Made by a program: the position numbers and the translations under genes. DNA of 64,000 nt from Oceanobacillus timonensis (GTDB lineage: Bacteria > Bacillota > Bacilli > Bacillales > Amphibacillaceae), in the NCBI RefSeq assembly GCF_900166635.1, contig NZ_LT800497.1, positions 782,303-846,302 on the forward strand, in the 5' to 3' direction. Position 1 is the stretch's first letter. Every line of letters starts with the position of its first letter. The notes under the pieces are model-generated. The model had not been told where the DNA came from, did not search any database, and saw nothing but the letters and a program-made list of their open reading frames with translations. This document shows, in pieces, positions 27,506 through 36,453 of this stretch.

Positions 27506-28258
27506 TTGATTAAGAATTTGAGTCATATTAAATTAATTGCGCTTGATATGGATGGCACATTATTGGATGATAAAGGGGGAGTATCTCCAGCCAATATTAA
27601 AGCGATTCAGGCGGTAAAGCAGCAGGGGATTGATGTTGTATTAAGTACTGGTCGTTTTATTAATGAAGTCACAGATTTTGCTGAAATTATAGAAAATCCT
27701 TCTTTTCTTATTACAGCTAATGGAGGGGAGATATGGAAGGATTTTAATCAACTTATTGAAAGACATATTATCCCAATTGATTTAATTGAATGGATATTTG
27801 ATTTGGCTGCAAAGAGTGAAGCAAAGTATTGGGGAATGACAACAGAGAATTTGTATTATCCAGGTGGTTTTCCGGAATGTCTTCACGCCTATGAATGGTT
27901 AAAATTTGGATTGGAAACACCAAATGATAATCTGCGACGTAACTTTTGGGAAAAGCTCATAAAGATTAAGGAACTGGAAGTGACAAATTCTAATTTTATC
28001 AATATAGAAATCAATGCTAAAGGTGTGAATAAAGCGAAAGCTCTAAAAACTGTTTGTAAACTAAAGGGAATTTCCTTGGATAATGTACTTGCAGTGGGAG
28101 ATAGTCTTAATGATATTTCTATGATTAAGGAATCAGGTTATGGTGTGGCCATGGGTAATGCACAGCCTGATGTGAAGAAAGCAGCAGATTGGATCACAGA
28201 AAGCAACATTAAAGATGGCGTTGCGCAGATATTGGATAAATTAATTAATTCGAGTTGA
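27506..28258 (+). CDS. Cof-type HAD-IIB phosphatase
   Basis: A 250-residue HAD phosphatase of the Cof/YidA class. Motif I is ALDMDGTLLDD, motif II STGR near residue 49, and motif IV AVGDSLNDISMIKESGYGVAMGNA; the IIB cap lies between. These enzymes dephosphorylate sugar phosphates and other metabolites with broad specificity. The TTG start follows AAAGGAGTG at 5 nt. It is the last gene before a terminator and may relieve sugar-phosphate stress in the polyol pathway. Confidence 0.85.
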   Translation: MIKNLSHIKLIALDMDGTLLDDKGGVSPANIKAIQAVKQQGIDVVLSTGRFINEVTDFAEIIENPSFLITANGGEIWKDFNQLIERHIIPIDLIEWIFDLAAKSEAKYWGMTTENLYYPGGFPECLHAYEWLKFGLETPNDNLRRNFWEKLIKIKELEVTNSNFINIEINAKGVNKAKALKTVCKLKGISLDNVLAVGDSLNDISMIKESGYGVAMGNAQPDVKKAADWITESNIKDGVAQILDKLINSS

Positions 28259-28323
28259 TTTATATTGAACAACTATCTGTAAACGAGTTAAAACGTTGTT
28301 AAATAATAGAATAATTTTAAATG

Positions 28324-28360
28324 ACACCTGAATCAAAAAGTTATATGATTCAGGTGTTTC
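28324..28360 (+). terminator. Terminator ending the polyol operon
   Basis: Perfect 12-bp stem ACACCTGAATCA/TGATTCAGGTGT with a 10-nt loop followed by TTC T, about 65 bp after the phosphatase stop. Confidence 0.75.
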
Positions 28361-28913
28361 TGTATGCTCAATATAATCTAGTTAATTCCACTTTAAATAT
28401 TATTTAACCTTTAAAGTGGTATACCTGAAGTAGAAATACTTTCTTTAATCAAGAGATGCTCAGCTCAATAAGGTATTGCCGTAAGCAGGCAGCGTATCTA
28501 TGGTTAACTAACGCCCAAAAAAATATTGATTTGAGAAAGAAATAAAATTTATTTCTAGAGAAGAGGAGCTGTATCCAGGAAATCAGCATGAAAAGAGGAA
28601 TAATCAGTTATAGTGACGTCTACTTAATTTTTAAGTGCTTCTTGGGCGGGTTTACTAAATACTGAAAAATTTGGATAAACAATCTAATAGAAAGACAATT
28701 ATTCCTAAATTAACTATTCCTATGTATTTTGGTTATTTCAAGATATGAAACTTCTAATCAATCATGCTTTCTGTATGTAAATCAACATTAACAGGAATAC
28801 TTCACAGGCTTTGAGATGACTATCTTCAGAATTAATGAATACTTGATGAAAATCTTTCATAAATTAAATAAAAAGAATCCTAAAAATCAAAGTAAAGAGG
28901 GGAGGAGCTATTT

Positions 28914-28930
28914 TATTAGTGGTACTAATA
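28914..28930. promoter_or_regulatory. Palindrome matching the FadR/GntR operator consensus
   Basis: TATTAGTGGTACTAATA is a perfect 7-bp palindrome around GGT. Its core TAGTGGTACTA fits TNGTNNNACNA, the consensus for FadR-subfamily GntR repressors. It lies about 50 bp before the first cyclodeaminase-like gene. No FadR-type protein is encoded nearby. Confidence 0.45.
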
Positions 28931-28972
28931 GAAAACAAAATTATGAGCTGGATTCTTAATATCAGGGGGTGA
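28919..28972 (+). CDS. Possible 17-residue leader ORF before the first cyclodeaminase-like gene
   Basis: GGGGAGGAG at 28899-28907 has no long gene behind it. A GTG at 28919 (11 nt away) opens MVLIENKIMSWILNIRG, ending 5 bp before the next start. Its first bases overlap the palindrome. Support is only the ribosome-like site and its position. Confidence 0.25.
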   Translation: MVLIENKIMSWILNIRG

Positions 28973-28977
28973 GCAAA

Positions 28978-30012
28978 GTGAATGCGCCTTTACTATTTTT
29001 AAACCAAGAAGAAGTGAAGCAATGCGGCGGAGCAGACATGAAAAAGACGATTGATATTATTGAAAAAGTATTTTCTCTTCATCATAAAGGGGACTATGTT
29101 TTACCTGATAAAGCAGTATTGAGGTGGGGAGATGGTGATTCTGAATCAATAATGGGCCGAATAAATGGTATGCCCGGATACATTGGAGGAGAATTTAATT
29201 TATCAGGGATAAAATGGATATCCAGTAATCCTAGCAATCCATTTAAAGCTAACTTACCACGTGCAGCTGGAACAATTATTTTGAACGATCCTGATACCTA
29301 CCTTCCAATAGCTGTCATGGATGGGACATTGATTAGCTCGATGAGAACTGCTGCGAATAATGGCTTGGCAGCAAAGTATCTTGCTAGAAAAGATTCTGAA
29401 GTTATTGGTCTCATCGGTGCAGGTGTTTTGAATCGAACAGTTTTATTAGCTTTGTATGAAGTGTTACCTAACTTAAAAAAGGTAAAAATTTATGATTTGG
29501 ATAAAAATAGATCGCAACAATTTATTAATGATATGAAATCTACTGTCCCTGTTCAAATGAGTATTAGTGAATCAGCAGAGAACACAGTGAAAGATTCAGA
29601 TGTATTCGTGACAGCAACTGTATCAAAAGAGCCTATCGTTAAACCGGAATGGATCGGACAAGGATCACTTTATCTTCAACTTGGAAGTAATGAATGTGAA
29701 TTTGATGTTGTCTATGAAACTGATAAGTTTGTTGTGGATGATTGGGAAAAAATCAAAAGCAGAGGCGGGTCTACGCCTGCCATCATGCATAGGGAAGGTA
29801 ATCTTAGTGATAGTGCTGTTTATGCCAGTCTAGGCGAGTTAGTAAACGGCGAAAAGAAAACACGTGAAAATAATAAAGAAAAAATATATTTTAATAGTGT
29901 CGGTTTGGGGATACAGGATATTGCGGTAGCAAAGATGATTTATGAAGAAGCAAAATTCAAACAAATTGGTAAACAATTGGATTTATGGGGGAGCCCGAAT
30001 ACACGTATATAA
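28978..30012 (+). CDS. Ornithine cyclodeaminase/mu-crystallin family protein (SbnB-like), copy 1
   Basis: A 344-residue member of the ornithine cyclodeaminase/mu-crystallin family, NAD(P)-dependent enzymes that make or reduce imines of amino acids (cyclodeaminases, imine reductases, SbnB). The N-terminal half has MDGTLISSMRTAANNGLAAKYL, the family substrate and lysine region; the Rossmann part begins IGLIGAGVLNR. I start at the GTG at 28978 because it fits GGGGGTGA spacing and matches the N-terminus of copy 2. Copy 2 begins 36 bp after the stop. The reaction cannot be assigned from sequence. Confidence 0.8.
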   Translation: MNAPLLFLNQEEVKQCGGADMKKTIDIIEKVFSLHHKGDYVLPDKAVLRWGDGDSESIMGRINGMPGYIGGEFNLSGIKWISSNPSNPFKANLPRAAGTIILNDPDTYLPIAVMDGTLISSMRTAANNGLAAKYLARKDSEVIGLIGAGVLNRTVLLALYEVLPNLKKVKIYDLDKNRSQQFINDMKSTVPVQMSISESAENTVKDSDVFVTATVSKEPIVKPEWIGQGSLYLQLGSNECEFDVVYETDKFVVDDWEKIKSRGGSTPAIMHREGNLSDSAVYASLGELVNGEKKTRENNKEKIYFNSVGLGIQDIAVAKMIYEEAKFKQIGKQLDLWGSPNTRI

Positions 30013-30048
30013 CACGTCATCACTTGATTATGGAGAGGGTTGTTAATA

Positions 30049-31086
30049 ATGAGCGCACCTTTAATATTTTTGAACCAAGAAGAAGTAAAGCAGTGTGGCG
30101 GAGCGGATATGGAAAGAACAATTGATATTATTGAAAAAGTATTTTCTCTTCATCAAAAAGGGGACTATGTTTTACCAGATAAAACCGTATTAAGGTGGGG
30201 AAATGTTGAGTCTGAAGCTGTAACAGGGCGTATAAATGGTATGCCCGGATACATTGGAGGAGAATTTAATTTATCAGGGATAAAATGGATATCTAGTAAT
30301 CCTAGTAATCCATTTAAATCTAATCTTCCTCGTGCAGCCGGAACGATTATTTTGAATGCCCCGGATACCTACCTTCCGATAGCTGTCATGGATGGGACGC
30401 TAATTAGCTCGATGAGAACAGCTGCAAATAATGGCTTAGCAGCAAAGTATCTCGCTAAGGAAGATTCCAGAGTAATTGGTCTTATCGGTGCAGGTGTTTT
30501 AAATCGAGCTGTATTGTTAGCTTTAAATACCGTGTTGCCACAACTAGAAGAAGTTAAGATTTTTGATTTGGATTTTGACAGGTCAAAAAGTTTTATAAAT
30601 GACATGCAATCTTATATTCCATCGGTAAAAATGAGCATTAGTGACTCGGCTAAAAATGCTGTAGTGGGGTCTGATGTATTCGTAACAGCAACTGTAACAA
30701 AAGAACCAATCATAAAATCAGAATGGATTGATCAAGGTTCACTTTACCTTCAAGTCGGACCACATGAATGTGAATTTGATGTGATTCACAAAGCCGATAA
30801 AGTGATTGTCGATGATTGGGAAAAAATTAAAAGCAGAGGAAACAAAACGCTTAGTCATATGCATGCGAATGGAGATTTTGAAGACAGTGGTATTCATTCC
30901 CAATTAGGAGAACTTGTAAATGGGGTAAAAGAAGGACGGGAAAATGAACAGGAATTTATCTATTTTAATAGTGTAGGAATGGGAATCCAAGATATAGCAG
31001 TAGCTAAAGAGGTTTATAAAAATGCAAAAAAAGAAGGTATAGGAACAGAACTTGATTTATGGGGAGCTTCTTCTACTTTTATGTAA
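30049..31086 (+). CDS. Ornithine cyclodeaminase/mu-crystallin family protein (SbnB-like), copy 2
   Basis: A 345-residue paralogue of the preceding protein. The first 150 residues are almost identical to copy 1, and DNA near 30237-30297 is essentially the same as near 29167-29227, while the Rossmann domain and C-terminal third differ much more. MDGTLISSMRTAANNG and IGLIGAGVLNR are kept. ATG at 30049 follows GAGAGGG at about 9 nt. The mosaic pattern suggests duplication with later gene conversion. The two may form a heteromeric enzyme or act on related imines. Confidence 0.8.
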   Translation: MSAPLIFLNQEEVKQCGGADMERTIDIIEKVFSLHQKGDYVLPDKTVLRWGNVESEAVTGRINGMPGYIGGEFNLSGIKWISSNPSNPFKSNLPRAAGTIILNAPDTYLPIAVMDGTLISSMRTAANNGLAAKYLAKEDSRVIGLIGAGVLNRAVLLALNTVLPQLEEVKIFDLDFDRSKSFINDMQSYIPSVKMSISDSAKNAVVGSDVFVTATVTKEPIIKSEWIDQGSLYLQVGPHECEFDVIHKADKVIVDDWEKIKSRGNKTLSHMHANGDFEDSGIHSQLGELVNGVKEGRENEQEFIYFNSVGMGIQDIAVAKEVYKNAKKEGIGTELDLWGASSTFM

Positions 31087-31564
31087 GTGAATAGATTTCT
31101 TCAGATATCTTGAACAGGTTGATAATTCGTAAATTGGGCATCGACAGTTCCGTTTGAACATGAACAATAATATACGTTCCTGTTATAATCCGACGCTCAA
31201 TAGATAAAGTGAAAAATGTATTTTTTCGATGTGCTAGTTTATAGCTATTTCTCTTTGGAGAAATATAGTCCTATTCGGCTCCATAGTAGGTGAGTTAATT
31301 GGCCATGTGTAGCGCAGTCAGTAGTGAAACATATTGTAAGCGGATTATTAATAAATTAATGTTATAAGGTTTGTGCTTAATCGTACATTTTGGCATCGTT
31401 TAAACGGTCTCCCTGTGACTCGTACTATGGAGCTAATAAATGTTGTTCTTGCCCGGAGATGGAGAACACGAAATGTTCAAACTAGAGTTGTTAGGAGGTC
31501 TTCAGCTATTTTAAGAGTTAAAGTGCAAAAATCTTTAATATACTGAAGATAAGGAGATGTTACT
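31087..31564. other. Intergenic region before the GltS-like gene
   Basis: About 480 bp. I see a 7-bp hairpin ATTTCTC/GAGAAAT at 31247-31264 and a weak cre-like stretch at 31335 (11 of 14), but no gene and no clear terminator after the cyclodeaminase pair. Confidence 0.5.
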
Positions 31565-32950
31565 ATGCTCCCGATTGAAAGTGTTGAATCTGGAACGCTT
31601 AGTACTTTACTGATATATACAATTTGTTTAGGGATTCTTATACTTATAGGAATTATTATCCGATTAAAAGTTAAAATATTTACAAAATTCATTATTCCTG
31701 CATCACTCATTGCTGGTTTTATTGGCTTGATAATCGGTCCACATGGACTAAAATTATTGCCAACTTCGATGTATGATACATGGTCAGGGTATGCGACGAT
31801 TTTAATCTCTATCGTTTTTGCTCCAATGTTAATTGGGATTACAGTAAACTTTAAGCGGATTAAAGAGACGCAGGCGATACCACAATTAGTGTTCTCGTGG
31901 ACAAGTAGTTTTTTACAATGGGGAATACCATTGATTATAACTGCCTTATTTTTAACTCCGGTATTTGGCATTGATCCTTTATTTGGAACGTTAGTTGAGG
32001 TGGGGTGGTCAGGAGGCCATGGTACTGCTGGAGGGATGATTGAAGTATATGAAAATCTTAATTATTCAGATGGTGGATCATTAGGGCTAACGACAGCTAC
32101 CGTTGGATTATTAATTGGAATAATCGGAGGGACCATCTTAATAAACTACGCAGTTAGAAAAGGGTATACAAATTATATCGGCATAAAAGATACGATTACA
32201 GATTCAACCTCAGCTACAATGGGACTTATACCAAAATCTGAGCAGAAATCTTCATCGGTTAAAACCGTTCAAAGTGAAGTGGTTGAAGGCTATGCATTCC
32301 ATGTTGCGATTATATCAATAGCGATTTTTATTGGATGGATTTTGCAAACCATCATTGAACCTTTTGTACCAGGGATGCCGCTTTTCCCGCTAGCATTGAT
32401 TGGGGGATTCATTGTTGGAGTGATACTAAAACGAACAACTTTATGGGAAGCGGTGGACGTTGGAACCTTTCGAAACATTCAAGGTACGGCACTAGATTTT
32501 CTTGTTGTATCGGCAGTTGCAACGATAAGTATCCCGATTGTTTTAGAGTATTTTTGGCCGTTATTAATCATGTCAATAGTTGTTTTATTTTGTATGTTTG
32601 GTTTTTTCTTCTATATTGGACCTCGAATATTTGCAAAGGATTGGTTTGAACATTCCATTATTTTATTAGGCACCTCAACAGGTGTAGCCGCAGTAGGGTA
32701 TATGCTATTACGAATGGCAGATCCAAAGATGGAATCAGATGCGTATGTTGCTTATGGATTAAGATCTCCCTTTAGTAGCCCGTTTGCTGGCGGAGGATTA
32801 GTGACTGCTTCCATACCAATATTCACTGTATCGTTTGGGGCTTTGCCAGTAGGTATTGCTTGTATTGTAGTTATGATTTTGATTTTTGTTGTATGTAAGA
32901 TTTTTGGCTTGTATGGTCGTCATAATAACAGCTATTTTAATCGAGAATAG
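31565..32950 (+). CDS. GltS-like sodium:glutamate symporter family protein
   Basis: A 461-residue membrane transporter with about 10-12 hydrophobic segments in two inverted halves. GWSGGHGTAGGM (about residues 148-159) is the pore motif of the sodium:glutamate symporter (ESS/GltS) family, and GTSTGVAAVGYMLLRMADP in the second half is its counterpart. It should import an acidic amino acid or similar dicarboxylate with sodium. AAGGAGATG lies 5 nt upstream of the ATG. It sits between two cyclodeaminase-like genes and a threonine-aldolase-like gene, so the cargo is probably the amino acid those enzymes act on. Confidence 0.82.
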   Translation: MLPIESVESGTLSTLLIYTICLGILILIGIIIRLKVKIFTKFIIPASLIAGFIGLIIGPHGLKLLPTSMYDTWSGYATILISIVFAPMLIGITVNFKRIKETQAIPQLVFSWTSSFLQWGIPLIITALFLTPVFGIDPLFGTLVEVGWSGGHGTAGGMIEVYENLNYSDGGSLGLTTATVGLLIGIIGGTILINYAVRKGYTNYIGIKDTITDSTSATMGLIPKSEQKSSSVKTVQSEVVEGYAFHVAIISIAIFIGWILQTIIEPFVPGMPLFPLALIGGFIVGVILKRTTLWEAVDVGTFRNIQGTALDFLVVSAVATISIPIVLEYFWPLLIMSIVVLFCMFGFFFYIGPRIFAKDWFEHSIILLGTSTGVAAVGYMLLRMADPKMESDAYVAYGLRSPFSSPFAGGGLVTASIPIFTVSFGALPVGIACIVVMILIFVVCKIFGLYGRHNNSYFNRE

Positions 32951-33095
32951 TATCGAAGAGTAAACATTTATCGATCTGAATACTATCAATGTAACTCTGA
33001 TATCGGTATATACACTCTGCTCCCCTTTCGCACTGAGAACATCTGTTTAACTACCTTGAATTAGAGAGCCATTAACGGGGAGGAGAGTTATTTTC

Positions 33096-33140
33096 ATGGT
33101 TTTCTTGTACTTTAAGCGCACTGAAAGGAATGATATTTAA
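33096..33140 (+). CDS. Candidate 14-residue leader peptide coupled to the aldolase gene
   Basis: An ATG 8 nt after the very strong site GGGGAGGAGAG (33077-33087) opens MVFLYFKRTERNDI. Its TAA stop ends at 33140 and the aldolase ATG is at 33142. The aldolase has only a distant AAAGGA, so its translation could depend on ribosomes finishing this ORF. Confidence 0.5.
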   Translation: MVFLYFKRTERNDI

Positions 33141-33141
33141 G

Positions 33142-34179
33142 ATGCAAATAGATTTAAGGAGTGACACGGTTACTAAACCGACGCAAGAAATGAGAGAAGC
33201 AATGCTGTATGCTCTTGTTGGTGACGATGTATATGGCGAGGATCCAACAATAAACCAGCTGGAACAATTATCAGCTAATATACTTGGAAAAGAAGCGGCT
33301 TTGTTTCTTACAAGTGGGACACAGGCGAATCAAGTTGCTGTTTTAAGTCAAACTCGACCAGGAGAAGAAATTATCCTAGAAAAGAACTCTCACCTCTTTT
33401 ATTATGAAACAGGTGGACTTGCTTCTCTAGCTGGTGTTCAGGCAAGAACGTTAGAGGGGATAAATGGTCAAATGCAAATGGATGACATTCAAGATGCCAT
33501 TCGTGGAAATGATATTCATTATCCGAAAACGAGCTTAATAGCTCTTGAAAATACACATGCACGATCAGGCGGCAGAATATCGCCAACTAGTTATATGAAT
33601 GATGTTTACACGCTTGCCAATAACCAAGGGATTTCGGTTCATTTAGATGGGGCCAGAATTTTTAATGCCTCCATAGGATTAGGTGTTCCTCCTAAGGAAA
33701 TTGCACAGTATGCAGACACGGTTCAATTCTGTCTCTCAAAGGGGTTAAGTGCTCCGATGGGATCCATATTAGCAGGAAAGAAAGAGGTTATTGCTAAAGC
33801 TAGAAAATGGCGCAAGACACTAGGAGGCGGAACAAGGCAAGCAGGAGTGGTTGGCGCTGCCGGAATCATTGCCTTAGAAAAAATGATAGACCGGCTTGTT
33901 TTTGATCATGAAAATGCAAAAGAACTAGCAAGGAAGCTAGAGCCACTTCCAGGACTTAATATAGATTCAGTGGGGATAGAATCAAATATTGTCATCCTGT
34001 CTGTTAAGGAGTTGGGCATCGATTCTGTTCAATTTGCTCAGCTATTGAAAGAAAGAGGCGTGTTAGCTAACGCTTTAGAGAAATATAAAGTTCGCTTTGT
34101 TACACATCGTGAAATTGGAGAGGATGATATTAAGAAAGTAAGTGAAGTTATTAGGGATATAACAATATTATATCAATAA
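33142..34179 (+). CDS. ltaE: Low-specificity L-threonine aldolase-family enzyme
   Basis: A 345-residue PLP enzyme of fold type I that cleaves beta-hydroxy amino acids to glycine and an aldehyde. MQIDLRSDTVTKPTQEMREAM is the classic N-terminus, GDDVYGEDP follows, HLDGARIFNAS holds the PLP aspartate and Lys200 in LSKGLSAP is the Schiff-base lysine. The ATG at 33142 gives the family N-terminus. It may be translationally coupled to the leader ORF just upstream. With a glutamate-type symporter and imine-handling enzymes next to it, the substrate may be an acidic beta-hydroxy amino acid rather than threonine; that is inference. Confidence 0.87.
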   Translation: MQIDLRSDTVTKPTQEMREAMLYALVGDDVYGEDPTINQLEQLSANILGKEAALFLTSGTQANQVAVLSQTRPGEEIILEKNSHLFYYETGGLASLAGVQARTLEGINGQMQMDDIQDAIRGNDIHYPKTSLIALENTHARSGGRISPTSYMNDVYTLANNQGISVHLDGARIFNASIGLGVPPKEIAQYADTVQFCLSKGLSAPMGSILAGKKEVIAKARKWRKTLGGGTRQAGVVGAAGIIALEKMIDRLVFDHENAKELARKLEPLPGLNIDSVGIESNIVILSVKELGIDSVQFAQLLKERGVLANALEKYKVRFVTHREIGEDDIKKVSEVIRDITILYQ

Positions 34180-34408
34180 TTAATATCTGGCAGTATATGA
34201 ATATTGTTTTTTTATGTTTTACGATCTTAGTAAAGCATAGCGCAAAAACTTACAGCAGGCTAAGTAAGGGCGGGGGATGACTATCCTAATACTATGACAG
34301 ACTCTATCAGCTATATCCTATTTCATTTATGTTAATATATATTCACTATCCTACAGAGCTTCAAGCTAATGATTGATTAATATTTTTGAAGCTCATATAA
34401 GACCAATA

Positions 34409-35296
34409 ATGATGAGCGTAAACAAGGAGGGGGTATCTATTTCAGTTCAGAAATTATTCCTGGATCGTGTGAAAGAAAACAGCATAAAGCTCACTAAATC
34501 TCAGAAGTTAGTAACGGATTATATCATCAATAATATAGAAAAGTCTTCCTATATGACAGCATCAAAAATAGGTGAAAACATTGAAGTGAGTGAGTCAACT
34601 GTTATTCGTGTCGCCAGTAATTTGGGGTATAAGAGTTTTTCGGAGATGCAATCATCGATACAAGAAGAATTCATATTTAATCAGACTAGCCGAAGATTAC
34701 AAATGGCGAGTAATAAAATTAACAAACACAATGCCTTTAGCCAAAGCGTGAATACAGACATTTCCAACATTCAATCTACGATAGATAAAATGAATATGAA
34801 TGATTTTGAAGAAGTAATAAGGTTGATTGGAGGAGCCAGAAATATCTATACGTTAGGTTTTCGCTCGTCTATTGCTGACGCATATTATTTAGGGTTTGCT
34901 TTGAATAGAATGTTAGGGAACGTAACGCCTATTACATCTACTGGAATGGATTTAGACAATTGTTTAATGACAGCCGATGAGCAAAGTCTGGTTATTGCTT
35001 TTTCTTTTTCGCGTTATACCAAACATACAATTGAATGCATAGAATATGTAAAAACAAAAAAACATGCAAAAGTTGTCTCCATCACAGACAGTATTAAGAG
35101 TCCAATTGTACCTATGAGTGACTACTTTTTCTTAACATCTGCAGATTCATTATCCGCCCATTATTCCCATGTTTCTAGTTTTACTATTATAAATGCGATT
35201 TTAGCAACTGTTGGTCAATATTATAATGAAAGAGTCATTCAGAATTTAAATAATGATGAAAGAAATTTAATGGAAAAGAATACTTTTTATTTATGA
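34409..35296 (+). CDS. RpiR/MurR-family transcriptional regulator
   Basis: A regulator of about 295 residues with an N-terminal RpiR helix-turn-helix (LTKSQKLVTDYIINN, then ASKIGENIEVSESTVIRVASNLGYKSFSEMQ) and a C-terminal SIS domain (about residues 120-260, NIYTLGFRSSIADAYYLG). SIS domains bind phosphosugars, but amino-acid-linked members exist. The start is uncertain. ATG at 34409 or 34412 has no ribosome site, whereas AAGGAGGGGG at 34424-34433 points to an in-frame ATT at 34439. It follows the aldolase and probably controls the preceding amino-acid genes. Confidence 0.85.
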   Translation: MMSVNKEGVSISVQKLFLDRVKENSIKLTKSQKLVTDYIINNIEKSSYMTASKIGENIEVSESTVIRVASNLGYKSFSEMQSSIQEEFIFNQTSRRLQMASNKINKHNAFSQSVNTDISNIQSTIDKMNMNDFEEVIRLIGGARNIYTLGFRSSIADAYYLGFALNRMLGNVTPITSTGMDLDNCLMTADEQSLVIAFSFSRYTKHTIECIEYVKTKKHAKVVSITDSIKSPIVPMSDYFFLTSADSLSAHYSHVSSFTIINAILATVGQYYNERVIQNLNNDERNLMEKNTFYL

Positions 35297-35499
35297 GTTT
35301 TAATATACTGTAAAATAAATTATTGTAAAGATGAAGACATAACAACTAAAAAAGTAAAACATGGTTCTAGGCCAATAATTTATATCCAATTTACAAATAA
35401 TGCTGAATTTCTTTCCGATAACCGGGTTGATTATGTGAAAATATTGTTTTAATAAAGCAAAGCTTATGTGATTGTTGATTTGAGTGCAAATTTAATTAC

Positions 35500-36453
35500 T
35501 ATATAAGTTGAATTAAAGGTTCCAACGTTTTTAAAACAGGGTATAGATTATAAAATACCTTGAAAGGATTTGAAAGCTATAAACGTTCGAAGCCAGATGG
35601 AAGAATTGAAAGAAGCGATGAAAACTGCTACAGATTCTCGTCACTATGAACGCTAACGCTATCAATGAGAAACGGTATCGACTCAAGTTCCGGCAGATGT
35701 CGTTTTTACTGCCAGATATAATTGGACATTATCTCTTATTACGCAATTTGTTAAAAACCAAAGGGACATTAGTTATAGTTTGCGTGGGATGTTACCTCTT
35801 TTATACTCGCTTGGATTAAGCTATACCCGCCCAACTTATACGATTGAGAAAGCAGATCCTGAAAACAGAAAGAATTTACAGATACAACCTTTCCCGCTTT
35901 AAAAAAACTAGTAAATGAAGAGATACGTAAAGATGAACCGATGATACGAGATTACCAGGCTACACAGCGCACATGATTTTTAAAGGGAAAGCAGTGAATT
36001 ATCCCAATGCATGGACAACACAAAGGTGTAAAACTGGTTGGCACATTGAACTTTGAAACTGGTAAAATATGCTGCATCGAAGAAGAAAAGTTTGATGCAG
36101 CTGCTTTTCTAACATTTTTAACTGTGGCACTCGAACATTATCCTGTCGGTAAAATAGTTATCATATAAGACAATGCCCAGATTCACCACGCCAAACTCCT
36201 TCGCCCATTTTTGGATGAAAACAAAGGACGGCTGGACCTTGTGTACTTATCTCCCTACAGCCCAGAGCTCAACCTCATTGAATGTTTACGGGAATGGCTG
36301 AAAGAATCTGTCATTAACAATGTTTTTTCCAGATGTCTGAAAAATTGCGCTCAAGGTCAGAGAATTTATTGGTGGTATTAATAGTGTAAGGATACAATTA
36401 TCGATCAGCTTTGTGTCAGGATATAAGTTAAAATCATAAATTCAACTTATATA
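35500..36453 (+). mobile_element. IS630-family element remnant with terminal inverted repeats
   Basis: The ends are TATATAAGTTGAATT (35500-35514) and its exact complement AATTCAACTTATATA (36439-36453), 954 bp apart. TA at both borders fits the IS630 target preference. The interior encodes a broken IS630-type transposase. It lies immediately left of the molybdenum island. Confidence 0.75.
35599..36390 (+). pseudogene. IS630-family transposase, decayed
   Basis: Pieces in different frames match IS630-family transposases: MEELKEAMKTATDSRHYER at the N-terminus, YNWTLSLITQFV then LGLSYTRPTYT, IRDYQATQRT, VKLVGTLNFETG, and the DDE core DNAQIHHAKLL with YLSPYSPELNLIE. At least one deletion, several frameshifts and stops (for example the TAA before DNAQ) interrupt it, so it cannot be active. 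Confidence 0.75.

Larger units (their letters stand above)
28361..28977. other. Intergenic region upstream of the cyclodeaminase pair
   Basis: About 615 bp. Visible elements are a 10-bp inverted repeat CCACTTTAAA/TTTAAAGTGG (28388-28397, 28410-28419), a GntR-type palindrome at 28914-28930 and a possible leader ORF at 28919-28972. The middle 500 bp are AT-rich with no gene I can support. Confidence 0.55.

Noticed and set aside
28588..28665. Small plus-strand ORF (25 codons) upstream of the cyclodeaminase pair
   Set aside because: No ribosome binding site and no supporting context.
31335..31348. cre-like stretch TGTAAGCGGATTAT
   Set aside because: Three mismatches to the consensus and about 220 bp from the next gene.
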